Assembly: GCF_000384335.2 (NCBI RefSeq)
Contig: NZ_KQ031382.1
Span: forward strand, 1,550,001-1,614,000
Length of the DNA stretch: 64,000 nucleotides
From: Hyphomicrobium sp. 99
GTDB taxonomy: Bacteria > Pseudomonadota > Alphaproteobacteria > Rhizobiales > Hyphomicrobiaceae
Direction of reading: 5' to 3'
The notes below the pieces were generated by a model that made no database searches, was not told the DNA's origin, and saw nothing but the letters and a program-made list of their open reading frames with translations. Made by a program: the position numbers and the translations under genes. The number at the start of each line of letters is the position of its first letter. Positions within the stretch are counted from its first letter, which is position 1. Of the stretch, positions 48,935 through 56,179 are shown piece by piece.

Positions 48935-48971
48935 GCTTGTCTGGGTGCCGACCTCCGTCGGCATGACGGTG
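48934..48971. repeat. partial copy of the dispersed intergenic repeat
   Basis: The sequence GCTTGTCTGGGTGCCGAC followed by CTCCGTCGGCATGACGG matches the right part of the 137-bp repeats at 39810 and 40001. The hairpin has changed from GCCGGC..GCCGGC to GCCGAC..GTCGGC, so pairing is kept. It starts at the last base of the SDR stop codon and may serve as its transcript end. Confidence 0.75.
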
Positions 48972-48989
48972 AGGAGGCGAGAGTGCGGC

Positions 48990-49997
48990 TCACACGCCGT
49001 AGTACGACCGGTACCAATCGACGAAGCGGCCGATGCCCTCGGCAAGCGGCGTCGAAGGCCGGAAGCCGACGTCGCGCGCAAGATCGTCGATATCCGCGTA
49101 CGTTTTCGCGACATCGCCGGGCTGCGGGGGAAGAAAGATTTTCTTTGCCTCGCGGCCCGTCGCCTTTTCGATCGTCGCGATGAAGTCCATCAGCTCGATC
49201 GAATTGTTGTTGCCGATATTGTAGATTCGGAAAGGCGCGTTCGAGGTTGCGGGATCCGGCGCGTCGCTGTTCCAGTTGGGATCAGGCTCGGCGATCTTGT
49301 CAGCCGTGCGAACGACACCTTCGACGATGTCGTCGATGTACGTAAAGTCGCGCGCATGGTGGCCGTTGCTGAAAACTTCGATCGGCTCGCCCGCGAGAAT
49401 TTTCCGCGTGAAGCTGAAATAAGCCATGTCCGGGCGTCCGAACGGCCCATAGACGGTGAAGAAGCGGAGGCCCGTGACGGGAAGGCGGTAGAGATGGGCA
49501 TATGCATGCGCCGAAAGCTCGTTGGCTTTCTTCGTCGCGGCGTAAAGGCTCAGTGGATGATCGACGTTGTCGTGCGTGCTGAACGGCATCTTCGTGTTGG
49601 CGCCGTAGACCGAACTCGATGACGCGAAGACGAGATGCTGCACGCCGTAATGGCGGCACCCTTCCAGAACGTTCTGCGTGCCGACGATATTGGAATCGAT
49701 ATAGGCGCCCGGATTCTCGCTGCCATAACGCACGCCCGCCTGCGCCGCGAGGTGAATGACCTTGTCGAAACGCTGCACGCGGAACAGCTCGTTCATCGGC
49801 GCGCGATCGGCGATATCGAGATGCAGAAACGAAAATCCTTGTCGCCCGCCGAGCTTTGCGAGCCGCGCCTTCTTGAGTGCGGGATCGTAGTAGCCGTTGA
49901 CGTTGTCGATGCCGACGACCTCGTCGCCGCGATCAAGAAGTCGGGCCGCCGTGTAATAGCCGATGAAGCCGGCAACGCCAGTGACCAGAAACTTCAT
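48990..49997 (-). CDS. NAD-dependent epimerase, likely UDP-glucuronate 4-epimerase
   Basis: A 335-residue extended SDR that supplies UDP-galacturonate for surface polysaccharide or lipopolysaccharide core, if the assignment is right. It has [38 protein letters not shown], the catalytic YAATKKANE (Tyr-x3-Lys) and [20 protein letters not shown]. The AGVRYS/G..P and YGPxGRPDMA segments are typical of the LpsL/CapI group. It lies beside repeat DNA and far from the exopolysaccharide genes at the right end. Confidence 0.87.
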   Translation of the reverse strand: MKFLVTGVAGFIGYYTAARLLDRGDEVVGIDNVNGYYDPALKKARLAKLGGRQGFSFLHLDIADRAPMNELFRVQRFDKVIHLAAQAGVRYGSENPGAYIDSNIVGTQNVLEGCRHYGVQHLVFASSSSVYGANTKMPFSTHDNVDHPLSLYAATKKANELSAHAYAHLYRLPVTGLRFFTVYGPFGRPDMAYFSFTRKILAGEPIEVFSNGHHARDFTYIDDIVEGVVRTADKIAEPDPNWNSDAPDPATSNAPFRIYNIGNNNSIELMDFIATIEKATGREAKKIFLPPQPGDVAKTYADIDDLARDVGFRPSTPLAEGIGRFVDWYRSYYGV

Positions 49998-50147
49998 CTG
50001 TTAACAGTCCTCGTCTGATTTCTGGCCTGGGGGATAAGCGACGGCCCGGTTTAGTAGGTCCGTTGGGAGTGTCAATCACGCCCAATGGCCGACCCGCAGA
50101 AGGGCAGGTACCGACCCTGAAGGGGCCGCGGAAGGCGCCCCAAGGCC

Positions 50148-50188
50148 GCGCCGGCGGCCGGCTCCCCGTAGGGGAGTCGCCGGCGCCA
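50148..50188. repeat. REP-like hairpin, copy C
   Basis: Outer arms GCGCCGGCG / CGCCGGCGC as in copy B, but inner stem CTCCCC / GGGGAG around a GTA loop. Both sides of the inner stem changed together relative to copies A and B. It is followed by CATCAAAAACTCT, repeated after copy D. Confidence 0.85.
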
Positions 50189-50204
50189 TCAAAAACTCTA
50201 ACCC

Positions 50205-50265
50205 GCACCGGCGGCGCCTGCGAGCTGCTTCCCGTAGGGGAGTCGCCAGCGCCATCAAAAACTCT
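50205..50265. repeat. REP-like hairpin, copy D
   Basis: A diverged copy (GCACCGGCGGCGCC ... TTCCCGTAGGGGA ... GTCGCCAGCGC). Its right half plus CATCAAAAACTCT repeats the right half of copy C at a period of 66 bases, so C and D look like a local tandem duplication. Together they fill much of the 347-base gap between the epimerase gene (start at 49997) and the tail-protein gene. A further inverted repeat, CCCGCCCTTAGGCCGGG-like, follows near 50282. Confidence 0.75.
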
Positions 50266-50344
50266 CCCTAAAAAACTTATCCCCGCCCTTAGGCCGGGTC
50301 TTATCTTTGCGCGTGGGAGCCTCGTTGCAGACATTAGCGTGAAC

Positions 50345-52240
50345 ATGAACGATACGCCGAACCTCGCACTACCCTACATCCTGGCCGCTCAGGCGCAGAA
50401 GCATGTCACGCATAACGAGGCGATACGCGCCCTCGATTGCCTTGTGCAGCTTTCCGTCGAAAGCCGGACGCTGACGGCGCCGCCCGCCTCTCCGGCGGAA
50501 GGCGCGAGATATGTCGTAGCAGCGTCCCCGACAGGCGCATGGTCCGGAAACGCAGGTCGGATCGCGGCATTCCAGGACGGCGCGTGGACTTTTTATGCAC
50601 CGAAAGACGGTTGGGTCGCGTGGGTCGCAGCTGAAAGCGCGCTCGTCATCTACGCTGCGGGAGCGTGGTCGCTGTTCGCGGGGTCAGGTGGCGGCGGGGA
50701 AGGCGGGGGTCTATCCGCACCTGTTGCGAACTCCAGTCTCGCCAACATGGCGAACGGCACGATTAAGGGCCGCTCCTCATCCGGAAGTGGCGCACCCGAA
50801 GACCTGACCGGAGCGCAGGCGACTGCGCTTCTCGATGCCTTCACGGGCTCGGGCGCGAGCCACAAGAAGGGCCTCGTCCCCGATCCGGGCGCGACGGCTG
50901 GGACCGCCAAATATCTGCGCGAGGATGGCTCGTGGAGTGACGTGAGCAACGTCCCGCTCGTTGGCGTTAACACGACCGCGGACGCGACGAACAAATTTGC
51001 AGTCAAGAGCGCGGCAACTCTCTTCGACAACGCCGGCAACGGCCATCAGCAGAAGATCAATAAGGCGGCCGCGAGCGACACGGCAAGCCAGCTCTACCAG
51101 ACGAACTATTCGGGCCGCGCCGAAATGGGCCTGACGGGCGATGAGGATTTTCACTTCAAGGTCAGCGCGGATGGCGCGACGTGGCGCGAAGCGATAAAGA
51201 TCGATCGCAACACCGGGTTCGTTTCGTTTCCTCAATCTGGCGGCCCGCGTGAAGTCCTGACCGCCAACCGAACCTACTACGTCCGATCCGATGGCAGCGA
51301 TAGCAATAACGGGCTGACGAACACGTCCGGCGGGGCGTTCGCTACCATTGGCAGAGCGCTCACTGTCGCGGCGGCGCTGGATTGTTCGACTTTCAATTGC
51401 ACCGTCTCTGTGGGAGCGGGAACGTTCGCTCAGAACGTGGTGCTGCCGCGAATGTTCGGGTCCGGAACTTTCACGCTCCAAGGGGCCGGCCCCACAACGA
51501 TCATACAGCCCGCAAGCGGCATCCCGATTAGCGTTAGCTACAACGGCACCAGATGGTTTCTCACGTCCGTTAAACTCGCATCGACGAATGCGAACCTCAT
51601 CGAATGCCGCGGAGCCGGTTCAGTCGTGACGATCACGACTGTGGAATTCGGAAACGCAGGCACGGCCGCGCATGTCTTCTTCGCGCTTGGTGCTATTGTT
51701 AATACCAACGGCAACTACTCGATTTCAGGCAATGCAGTTTACCATTTCAACAGTAGCTCCGTGGCGTCGTCCACCACATTTGGCCGGACCATAACATTCA
51801 TAGGGGCCCCCAGATTTTCCAGTTACTTCGCATATGCCACCAGCGGCTCTGTACAGCTATGGGGCAGCGTCACATTCAACTATCCCACGGCCACAATATC
51901 CATCGCCTCTCCCGGAGTGGTCACGTACGCGGGGCACAATTTGTCGGCGAACCAACCGCTAGCCTTTGCGACCACAGGGGCGTTACCAACCGGACTTACG
52001 GCGGGGACGACCTATTACGTGAAGACGGTTATTGATGCGGATACGTTCACCGTTTCCGCGACAGCGGGCGGCACGGAGATCAACACTTCCGGGTCGCAGA
52101 GCGGCACACATTCGATCATACCCACGGGGACGAGATACCTGGCAACGCAGGCTTCTGTCGTCGACACAAGCGGCGGCGGGGCGTCCTACCTTCCCGGCAA
52201 TGCAGCCGGATCGACCGCAACCGGAGGGCAATACACATGA
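50345..52240 (+). CDS. phage-tail-like protein with DUF2793 and beta-helix domains
   Basis: A 631-residue protein of prophage or gene-transfer-agent type. Residues 1-115 are a DUF2793 domain (NLALPYILAAQAQKHVTHNE, AAFQDGAWTFYAPKDGW). A Gly/Ser linker and collar-like segment follow (GTAKYLREDGSWSD), then SADGATWREAIKIDRNTGFV, and from about 305 to 540 a right-handed beta-helix beginning YYVRSDGSDSNNGLTNTSGG. The end (about 550-600) has the VVTYAGHNLSANQPLAF / TYYVKTVIDADTF module of tail fibres. A receptor-binding or glycan-degrading role is inferred. An in-frame GTG at 50339 is an alternative start. The next gene overlaps by 4 bases. No capsid or baseplate genes are nearby. Confidence 0.82.
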   Translation: MNDTPNLALPYILAAQAQKHVTHNEAIRALDCLVQLSVESRTLTAPPASPAEGARYVVAASPTGAWSGNAGRIAAFQDGAWTFYAPKDGWVAWVAAESALVIYAAGAWSLFAGSGGGGEGGGLSAPVANSSLANMANGTIKGRSSSGSGAPEDLTGAQATALLDAFTGSGASHKKGLVPDPGATAGTAKYLREDGSWSDVSNVPLVGVNTTADATNKFAVKSAATLFDNAGNGHQQKINKAAASDTASQLYQTNYSGRAEMGLTGDEDFHFKVSADGATWREAIKIDRNTGFVSFPQSGGPREVLTANRTYYVRSDGSDSNNGLTNTSGGAFATIGRALTVAAALDCSTFNCTVSVGAGTFAQNVVLPRMFGSGTFTLQGAGPTTIIQPASGIPISVSYNGTRWFLTSVKLASTNANLIECRGAGSVVTITTVEFGNAGTAAHVFFALGAIVNTNGNYSISGNAVYHFNSSSVASSTTFGRTITFIGAPRFSSYFAYATSGSVQLWGSVTFNYPTATISIASPGVVTYAGHNLSANQPLAFATTGALPTGLTAGTTYYVKTVIDADTFTVSATAGGTEINTSGSQSGTHSIIPTGTRYLATQASVVDTSGGGASYLPGNAAGSTATGGQYT

Positions 52241-52560
52241 GCGATTTTCCGAAGAATTGGTTTTGGATCGTTGGTGGCGACGAGAGCAAGGCGTGGTCAA
52301 GCGCGGCTTGTGCTTATGTGGCCGAGTACCCGTCCGATCGCGCCACGCGCATTGCAAATGAGATTGAACTCTACGACGTGCTTGCAAAAAATGGCGCCGT
52401 GTCGAGGGCGCCGCCCGGACCCTTTTCGGTCGAGCAAATTCGGGAAGCGCTTTTGAGGATTGACGCGAGTGCGACCGGAGAGGCGGGAAACTATGAGGAG
52501 CTTGCCGAGGTCGCAGCCGAAATCGAGTTTATTCTACCTAGCTCGGCGTCCGATCCCTGA
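52237..52560 (+). CDS. small protein paired with the tail protein
   Basis: A 107-residue acidic protein, MSDFPKNWFWIVGGDESKAW followed by a helical C-terminal half. It overlaps the tail gene stop (ATGA), so the two are translated together. The position is that of a tail-fibre chaperone or accessory gene, but I recognise no family. WFWIVGGDES.. WSSAACAYV resembles short proteins found behind DUF2793 genes, from memory only. Confidence 0.65.
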   Translation: MSDFPKNWFWIVGGDESKAWSSAACAYVAEYPSDRATRIANEIELYDVLAKNGAVSRAPPGPFSVEQIREALLRIDASATGEAGNYEELAEVAAEIEFILPSSASDP

Positions 52561-52812
52561 TTGCTTCCTGGCGGGCCTTGTTGAGTTGCGCCACACGGCC
52601 ACGCCGGCATCAGTCGGGTTTTCCATCCCCAATGCGCAGTTGGACGAGATGATGACGTTGGTGACGTTCTTGCCGCTGTTCTTCGAGAAGAGCTTCAGCG
52701 AGTTTTGCACGTTCCTGAGAGCGCTCGGCAGCGTCGTCGAGAACTTGCACTTTTCGGGCCACTTCGTGCGAGGGATATGTGGCGGCCAGGACAGGGGGTA
52801 AGCACTCGTCAT
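52534..52812 (-). pseudogene. truncated phage-type gene remnant
   Basis: A minus-strand frame starting MTSAYPLSWPPHIPRTKWPE and continuing through TLPSALRNVQNSLKLF, NVIISSNCALG and DAGVAVWRN. I recognise this pattern from alphaproteobacterial prophages, where the protein continues with a roughly 60-residue C-terminal half. Here homology stops after VAVWRN and the frame runs out after a short unrelated tail, so the gene is cut. It overlaps the upstream remnant by 4 bases (ATGA), as intact phage operons do. Confidence 0.6.
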
Positions 52813-53019
52813 TCGTCCACCCCATCGGTTGAGACGCGAAAGATCGACCAGCGGTGCTCAGCCATCCACTTACGACCGAACCAATCGCGGAAAACGTAGA
52901 CGGGCTTGGGAGCGCCCCAAAAGCTCGAGACATCAAAGCCTGCGGAACACACGCGCTCCATCGGCCGACCCGCCGGTAAGCTCCATCAGGACGCGCTTGG
53001 CGAGCGAAGGTCTCCTCAT
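52809..53019 (-). pseudogene. frameshifted phage-type small gene
   Basis: On the minus strand an ATG at 53019 gives [20 protein letters not shown] and stops just after ARVFRRL, while the next frame continues as [20 protein letters not shown] and RKWMAEHRWSIFRVSTDG up to a TGA that overlaps the next remnant. A single frameshift near 52940 joins the two halves into one small phage protein. Its start lies about 80 bases from the 3' end of tRNA-Pro. Confidence 0.55.
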
Positions 53020-53102
53020 GCGGCACCTCGGAAACCGGCCGTTTCTTGGGCGGTTTCTTGGGCGGATGTTGAGGGGGGTATTTGCTAAGCTATTGGAATG
53101 AC

Positions 53103-53179
53103 TGGTCGGAGCGAGAGGATTCGAACCTCCGACCCCTTGCTCCCGAAGCAAGTGCGCTACCAGGCTGCGCTACGCTCCG
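53103..53179 (-). tRNA. tRNA-Pro (anticodon CGG)
   Basis: Read on the minus strand: acceptor CGGAGCG pairs with CGCTCCG, D-arm GCGCAGCCTGGTAGCGC, anticodon stem-loop CTTGC-TTCGGGA-GCAAG with anticodon CGG, T-arm GGAGGTTCGAATCCTC, discriminator A and encoded CCA. It is 77 nucleotides long. The 3' end faces the phage remnants. Confidence 0.95.
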
Positions 53180-53419
53180 CCCGACCGTCAGCCTGAAAAA
53201 GGCTTTCCGCGGCGCCGGGTAGGCACCGAAGAGAGGGGGGTTATAACGACCTCGATCACGTACCGCAAGCGCCTCTTAGCGAGAATGTGAAGGGTGCCGC
53301 ATGCAACGATACCGAATGCCTTTTGTCGAGGAAGGAGGGCTCGGTCCGTGCGTCGGGACCCGGGGACTAGTACTCGGCTCCAAGGGCGGGGGCCTTCCAC
53401 GTCCGTCTGGGGCTCAGAA

Positions 53420-53800
53420 TGGCGTCGTGGCCAAGCGTGAGTGCTCCAGGCGCATTGCACTTCGGTCGTCGTTCTTCACAACCAGCCGGCGACGCTCCAA
53501 GTGGGTGACCAGGTTCCCCGTATCGACCATCTCGCAGCGGCGCATCACCAGCACGATCGCCTTGCAAAGCGGCCAGATGGTGGTTCTTGGCGGCCTTATC
53601 GGCGAGCAGTCGGATCAGCAAAAAAGCCGAACTCCGGTTATCGACAAGATCCGTATCTCGGTGACGTTTTGGGCGGGACCACGGAAAGGGCACGCTCCAG
53701 AACCGAGCTCGTCGTATTCCTGAGGCCGAGTGTGATCCGCAATCCCGGTGACGCAAGCAATGTCGCCGAGGCGGTGCGCGCTTCAATGCAATCACGGCAG
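53420..53800 (+). pseudogene. frameshifted secretin (GspD-like) C-terminal fragment
   Basis: Pieces of a type II secretion secretin occur in order but in alternating frames. Frame one, about 53450-53518: VVVLHNQPATLQVGDQVP. Frame two, about 53514-53651: STISQRRITSTIALQSGQM, VVLGGLIGEQ and TPVIDKI. Frame one again, about 53650-53800: PYLGDVLGGTTERARSRTEL, VVFLRPSVIRNPGD. These match the last 120 or so residues of GspD, so at least two frameshifts are present. No N-terminal or mid domains are visible upstream, where tRNA-Pro lies. This is a decayed remnant. Confidence 0.75.
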
Positions 53801-53823
53801 AGCGCGCCTCGAGGGCACGTCTT

Positions 53824-54262
53824 GTGCGGCCCCCGGCAGCGACAGCCCGCAAGAGCTTGGCGCTCGCCGCCATCGGACTGGCATCCGCTCTTTTGATTCG
53901 CTTGCCAGGTAATGGCCCCGCTTTGGCCGCCGTCCACATCGAAGGCGACGACCAGAGCAAGATCGAGCTCAAACATCGAGGCTGAAGCCTTATCCGTCAC
54001 AATCGAGTCGCTGGCGACGGAATACGGCATCGAGGTCGAAGGCGCCGAACATGCCTCCAAGGCGAAGCCCGTGAGCGCAACCATCCAAGGGAGCCTGAAG
54101 GAGATCCTCGCTCGCCTCCTGAAGAACTGGAATCACATCATCGTCTCGGACCCCGACGACCCGGACCGTATGGAAAAAATTATCATCTTGAATGATGACC
54201 AAGTTTCGCGATCGCCCGCGGCCAAGGCTCCGCCGCCGCCCGCGTCACCTGAAATTCCATAG
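53824..54262 (+). pseudogene. frameshifted exported STN-domain gene
   Basis: From a GTG at 53824 one frame gives a plausible signal peptide (KSLALAAIGLASALLIRL) and AVHIEGDDQSKIELK before a stop at about 53984. The next frame continues ALSVTIESLATEYGIEVEG, SATIQGSLKEILARLLKNW and EKIIILND, a typical secretin/TonB short N-terminal (STN) fold. Joining them needs one frameshift near 53975. It directly follows the gspD fragment, and proteins of this type neighbour type II secretion genes elsewhere, so both are probably relics of one locus. Confidence 0.6.
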
Positions 54263-54377
54263 GTTCCGGGAGCCGCTTTTGTGGGCTGCAATCCTCGCCC
54301 CCGTCGTGCATCAAATGGCCGCCCGCAAGTGTACCTTGATACCCGGCGTAAACACTGCTAACTCGCCGGTCTCCCAT

Positions 54378-54452
54378 TGGGATGTCGCCAAGTGGTAAGG
54401 CAGAGGATTTTGATTCCTCCATTCCCAGGTTCGAATCCTGGCATCCCAGCCA
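54378..54452 (+). tRNA. tRNA-Gln (anticodon TTG)
   Basis: Acceptor TGGGATG pairs with CATCCCA, anticodon stem-loop GAGGA-TTTTGAT-TCCTC with anticodon TTG, T-arm CCAGGTTCGAATCCTGG, discriminator G and encoded CCA, 75 nucleotides in all. It lies 115 bases after the STN pseudogene. Confidence 0.95.
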
Positions 54453-54802
54453 ATAATTTCGCTAGGCGTTAGCCGCTTCAGTTCTCTCACCCTTTTGGGC
54501 CGAGCGCGTGTTGAAGTGCCCGATGCGACAGGGCAGCCCTTGGCGCATTGATTCAGTCGCCCTGATGTCCGTCCTTAAGGCTGAACACGGGATAACACCG
54601 GGTCGAGCGGCGCCGCAAAACATCGCGTCTTTGCAGATGCCCTCGGCCCGCCCGCGTTGGGTTTCAATTTTTAAGGCTATTCAGGAAATTGCTGCAATGC
54701 GGAGCAAGTTCTTTGCTTCTGTACGCTGACGGATCCGGCGCAGCGCTTGCGACTCAGTGAAACTTCCGGCTTGCTGTTGCTGGCTTACTGAGGAGAATTT
54801 CC
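54453..54802. other. intergenic region after tRNA-Gln
   Basis: 350 bases. A 73-codon frame at 54508-54729 has no recognisable features and poor composition, so I do not call it. The right end should hold the promoter of the glycine-rich protein, whose ribosome-binding site is GAGGAGAA. I see no other structure. Confidence 0.35.
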
Positions 54803-55093
54803 ATGGATCTCACCTCACTAATCATCCAACTCATCAGCGGTGCCATCGGTGGTAACGCCGCGGGTGCGCTTTCCGACAAAACGAGCCTGGGCACTCTCGG
54901 CAATTCGATCGTTGGAGCCCTCGGTGGCGGCATCGGCGGTCAGATCTTGAGTTCCCTCCTTGGCATCGGTGGCGCGGCAGCAACCTCGGGCCTGGATATC
55001 GGCACGATTGTATCCGGCTTCGCCACTGGCGGTCTCAGCGGTGGTGTGACCGCGCTCGTCATCGGCTTGCTGAAGTCACGGTTTGCACACTGA
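54803..55093 (+). CDS. glycine-rich, glycine-zipper-like small protein
   Basis: A 96-residue protein of alternating Gly/Ala/Ile/Leu stretches (AIGGNAAGALSDKTSLG, IVGALGGGIGGQILSSLLGI, ATGGLSGGVTALVIGLL). Such glycine zippers insert in or associate with membranes. There is no signal peptide. The start has GAGGAGAATTTCC upstream. Similar small proteins occur in Hyphomicrobiales, without known function. Confidence 0.6.
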   Translation: MDLTSLIIQLISGAIGGNAAGALSDKTSLGTLGNSIVGALGGGIGGQILSSLLGIGGAAATSGLDIGTIVSGFATGGLSGGVTALVIGLLKSRFAH

Positions 55094-55143
55094 GCAAATG
55101 CGATCTGCACTGCTGCGGCCGCGCGCGAGCAACTGCAGCGGCG

Positions 55144-55806
55144 TCAGTCGCCCTTCCCATTTTGCATTCCGGCTGATTGTCCCGCGATTTTTCTGAGTAG
55201 ACTCTCTATGAGCAGATCCGCGGACTCATTCTCCGATCCATCAATCGTTTCGGTGATCGCTTGTCCGCGGTTCTGCGCGCTCCGATAGTTTGCGCGTTCC
55301 GGGACGAACCCCGGCAATAATTCGTAACCGGCGGCATCGATGTAATCCCTCGCGATTTTCTCCTCACTCGGCTCCAATACGCGGCAGAGCACAACAGCCA
55401 ACCGGCTTCGAGTAATGCCTATCTCCTCGAGAGCATGGAGCAAGAGAACAGTCGGATACAGATCATCTATGGTCGGGCTCGTAGGCACCACGACGACGTG
55501 CGATGCGCGCGCGACTCTCCCCGTCGAGGGGCTCGTATGGCCGGGCATATCGACGATGATGAGATCGAATGCTTCACTGTCGTCGAGTGCGTCTTCGAAC
55601 GAACGGAAGGCTCCGACTTCCACGTAGGAAGCCGACGCTCTCTGCTTACGCGCCTTTCCCCATCTGACGGCCGTCTGCTGTTGGATATCGAGGTCCGCGA
55701 GCTTGACCTTCAACTTGCCCGTGGCGCCGACCGCGGCAAGCGCCCGAGCGAGCGTGCTTTTGCCGACGCCGCCTTTCTGACTGACGAATGAAACGATCAA
55801 CGGCAT
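55144..55806 (-). CDS. ParA-family ATPase
   Basis: A 220-residue P-loop ATPase of the ParA/MinD superfamily. It has the deviant Walker A KGGVGKST (residues 11-18), an Asp in LADLDIQQQTAV, and Walker B-like FDLIIVDMPGH. A partner parB is not next to it, and it is far from the chromosomal partition genes typical of the family. It is probably an orphan of plasmid, phage or cargo-positioning type. It is convergent with the glycine-rich gene and divergent from the membrane protein at 56180. Confidence 0.85.
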   Translation of the reverse strand: MPLIVSFVSQKGGVGKSTLARALAAVGATGKLKVKLADLDIQQQTAVRWGKARKQRASASYVEVGAFRSFEDALDDSEAFDLIIVDMPGHTSPSTGRVARASHVVVVPTSPTIDDLYPTVLLLHALEEIGITRSRLAVVLCRVLEPSEEKIARDYIDAAGYELLPGFVPERANYRSAQNRGQAITETIDGSENESADLLIESLLRKIAGQSAGMQNGKGD

Positions 55807-56179
55807 TCGCGCTCCCTGGCGTGCGCTTTTTTTTGATCCGTCTTTTTTCTGAACGTGTGATGGACCGTTACATCATGAGACGCAAGGAGTGTTCGGAAAG
55901 GCACTGATCCTTTGGGGGGGCCGAAACCCAATGTCCTACGATCAAGAGCAACAATGCACTCGCGTGCCGGCAAGCGAGAACTGTCCTCCGTCGCTGACTT
56001 TTAGGGAGAGAGCTTCACATCAATGGCCGCATAAATATGCCGCGCTTTCGATACCTCATGCCCTGCAGAGCGCTGAACATATCGTCCGTTAAACAATTTC
56101 CCAACCTGTGCTCGATTGGTTGACCCTCGATAATTTAAAAGGAACTTTAATTGCATCCTTTCTGTAAGGACGGCATTTG
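55807..56179. other. intergenic region between parA and the Cys-repeat protein gene
   Basis: 373 bases containing T-runs (55829-55836 and near 55848) close to the ParA start. A 67-codon frame at 55889-56092 has no features I can support. The divergent promoters of both neighbours should lie here. The 56100-56160 part is AT-rich. Confidence 0.35.

Noticed and set aside
49998-50344. attachment-site duplicate of tRNA-Pro at the left edge of the phage relic
   Set aside because: I looked for the tRNA 3' sequence (GGTTCGAATCCTC or its complement) left of the tail gene and did not see it.
52460-52801. 113-codon plus-strand frame after the tail partner gene
   Set aside because: It starts inside the previous gene in another frame and is antisense to the phage remnant, whose minus-strand sequence looks like real protein.
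54508-54729. 73-codon frame after tRNA-Gln
   Set aside because: No ribosome-binding site, no domain and irregular composition.
55889-56092. 67-codon frame before the Cys-domain gene
   Set aside because: No conserved features; it occupies what must be a divergent promoter region.
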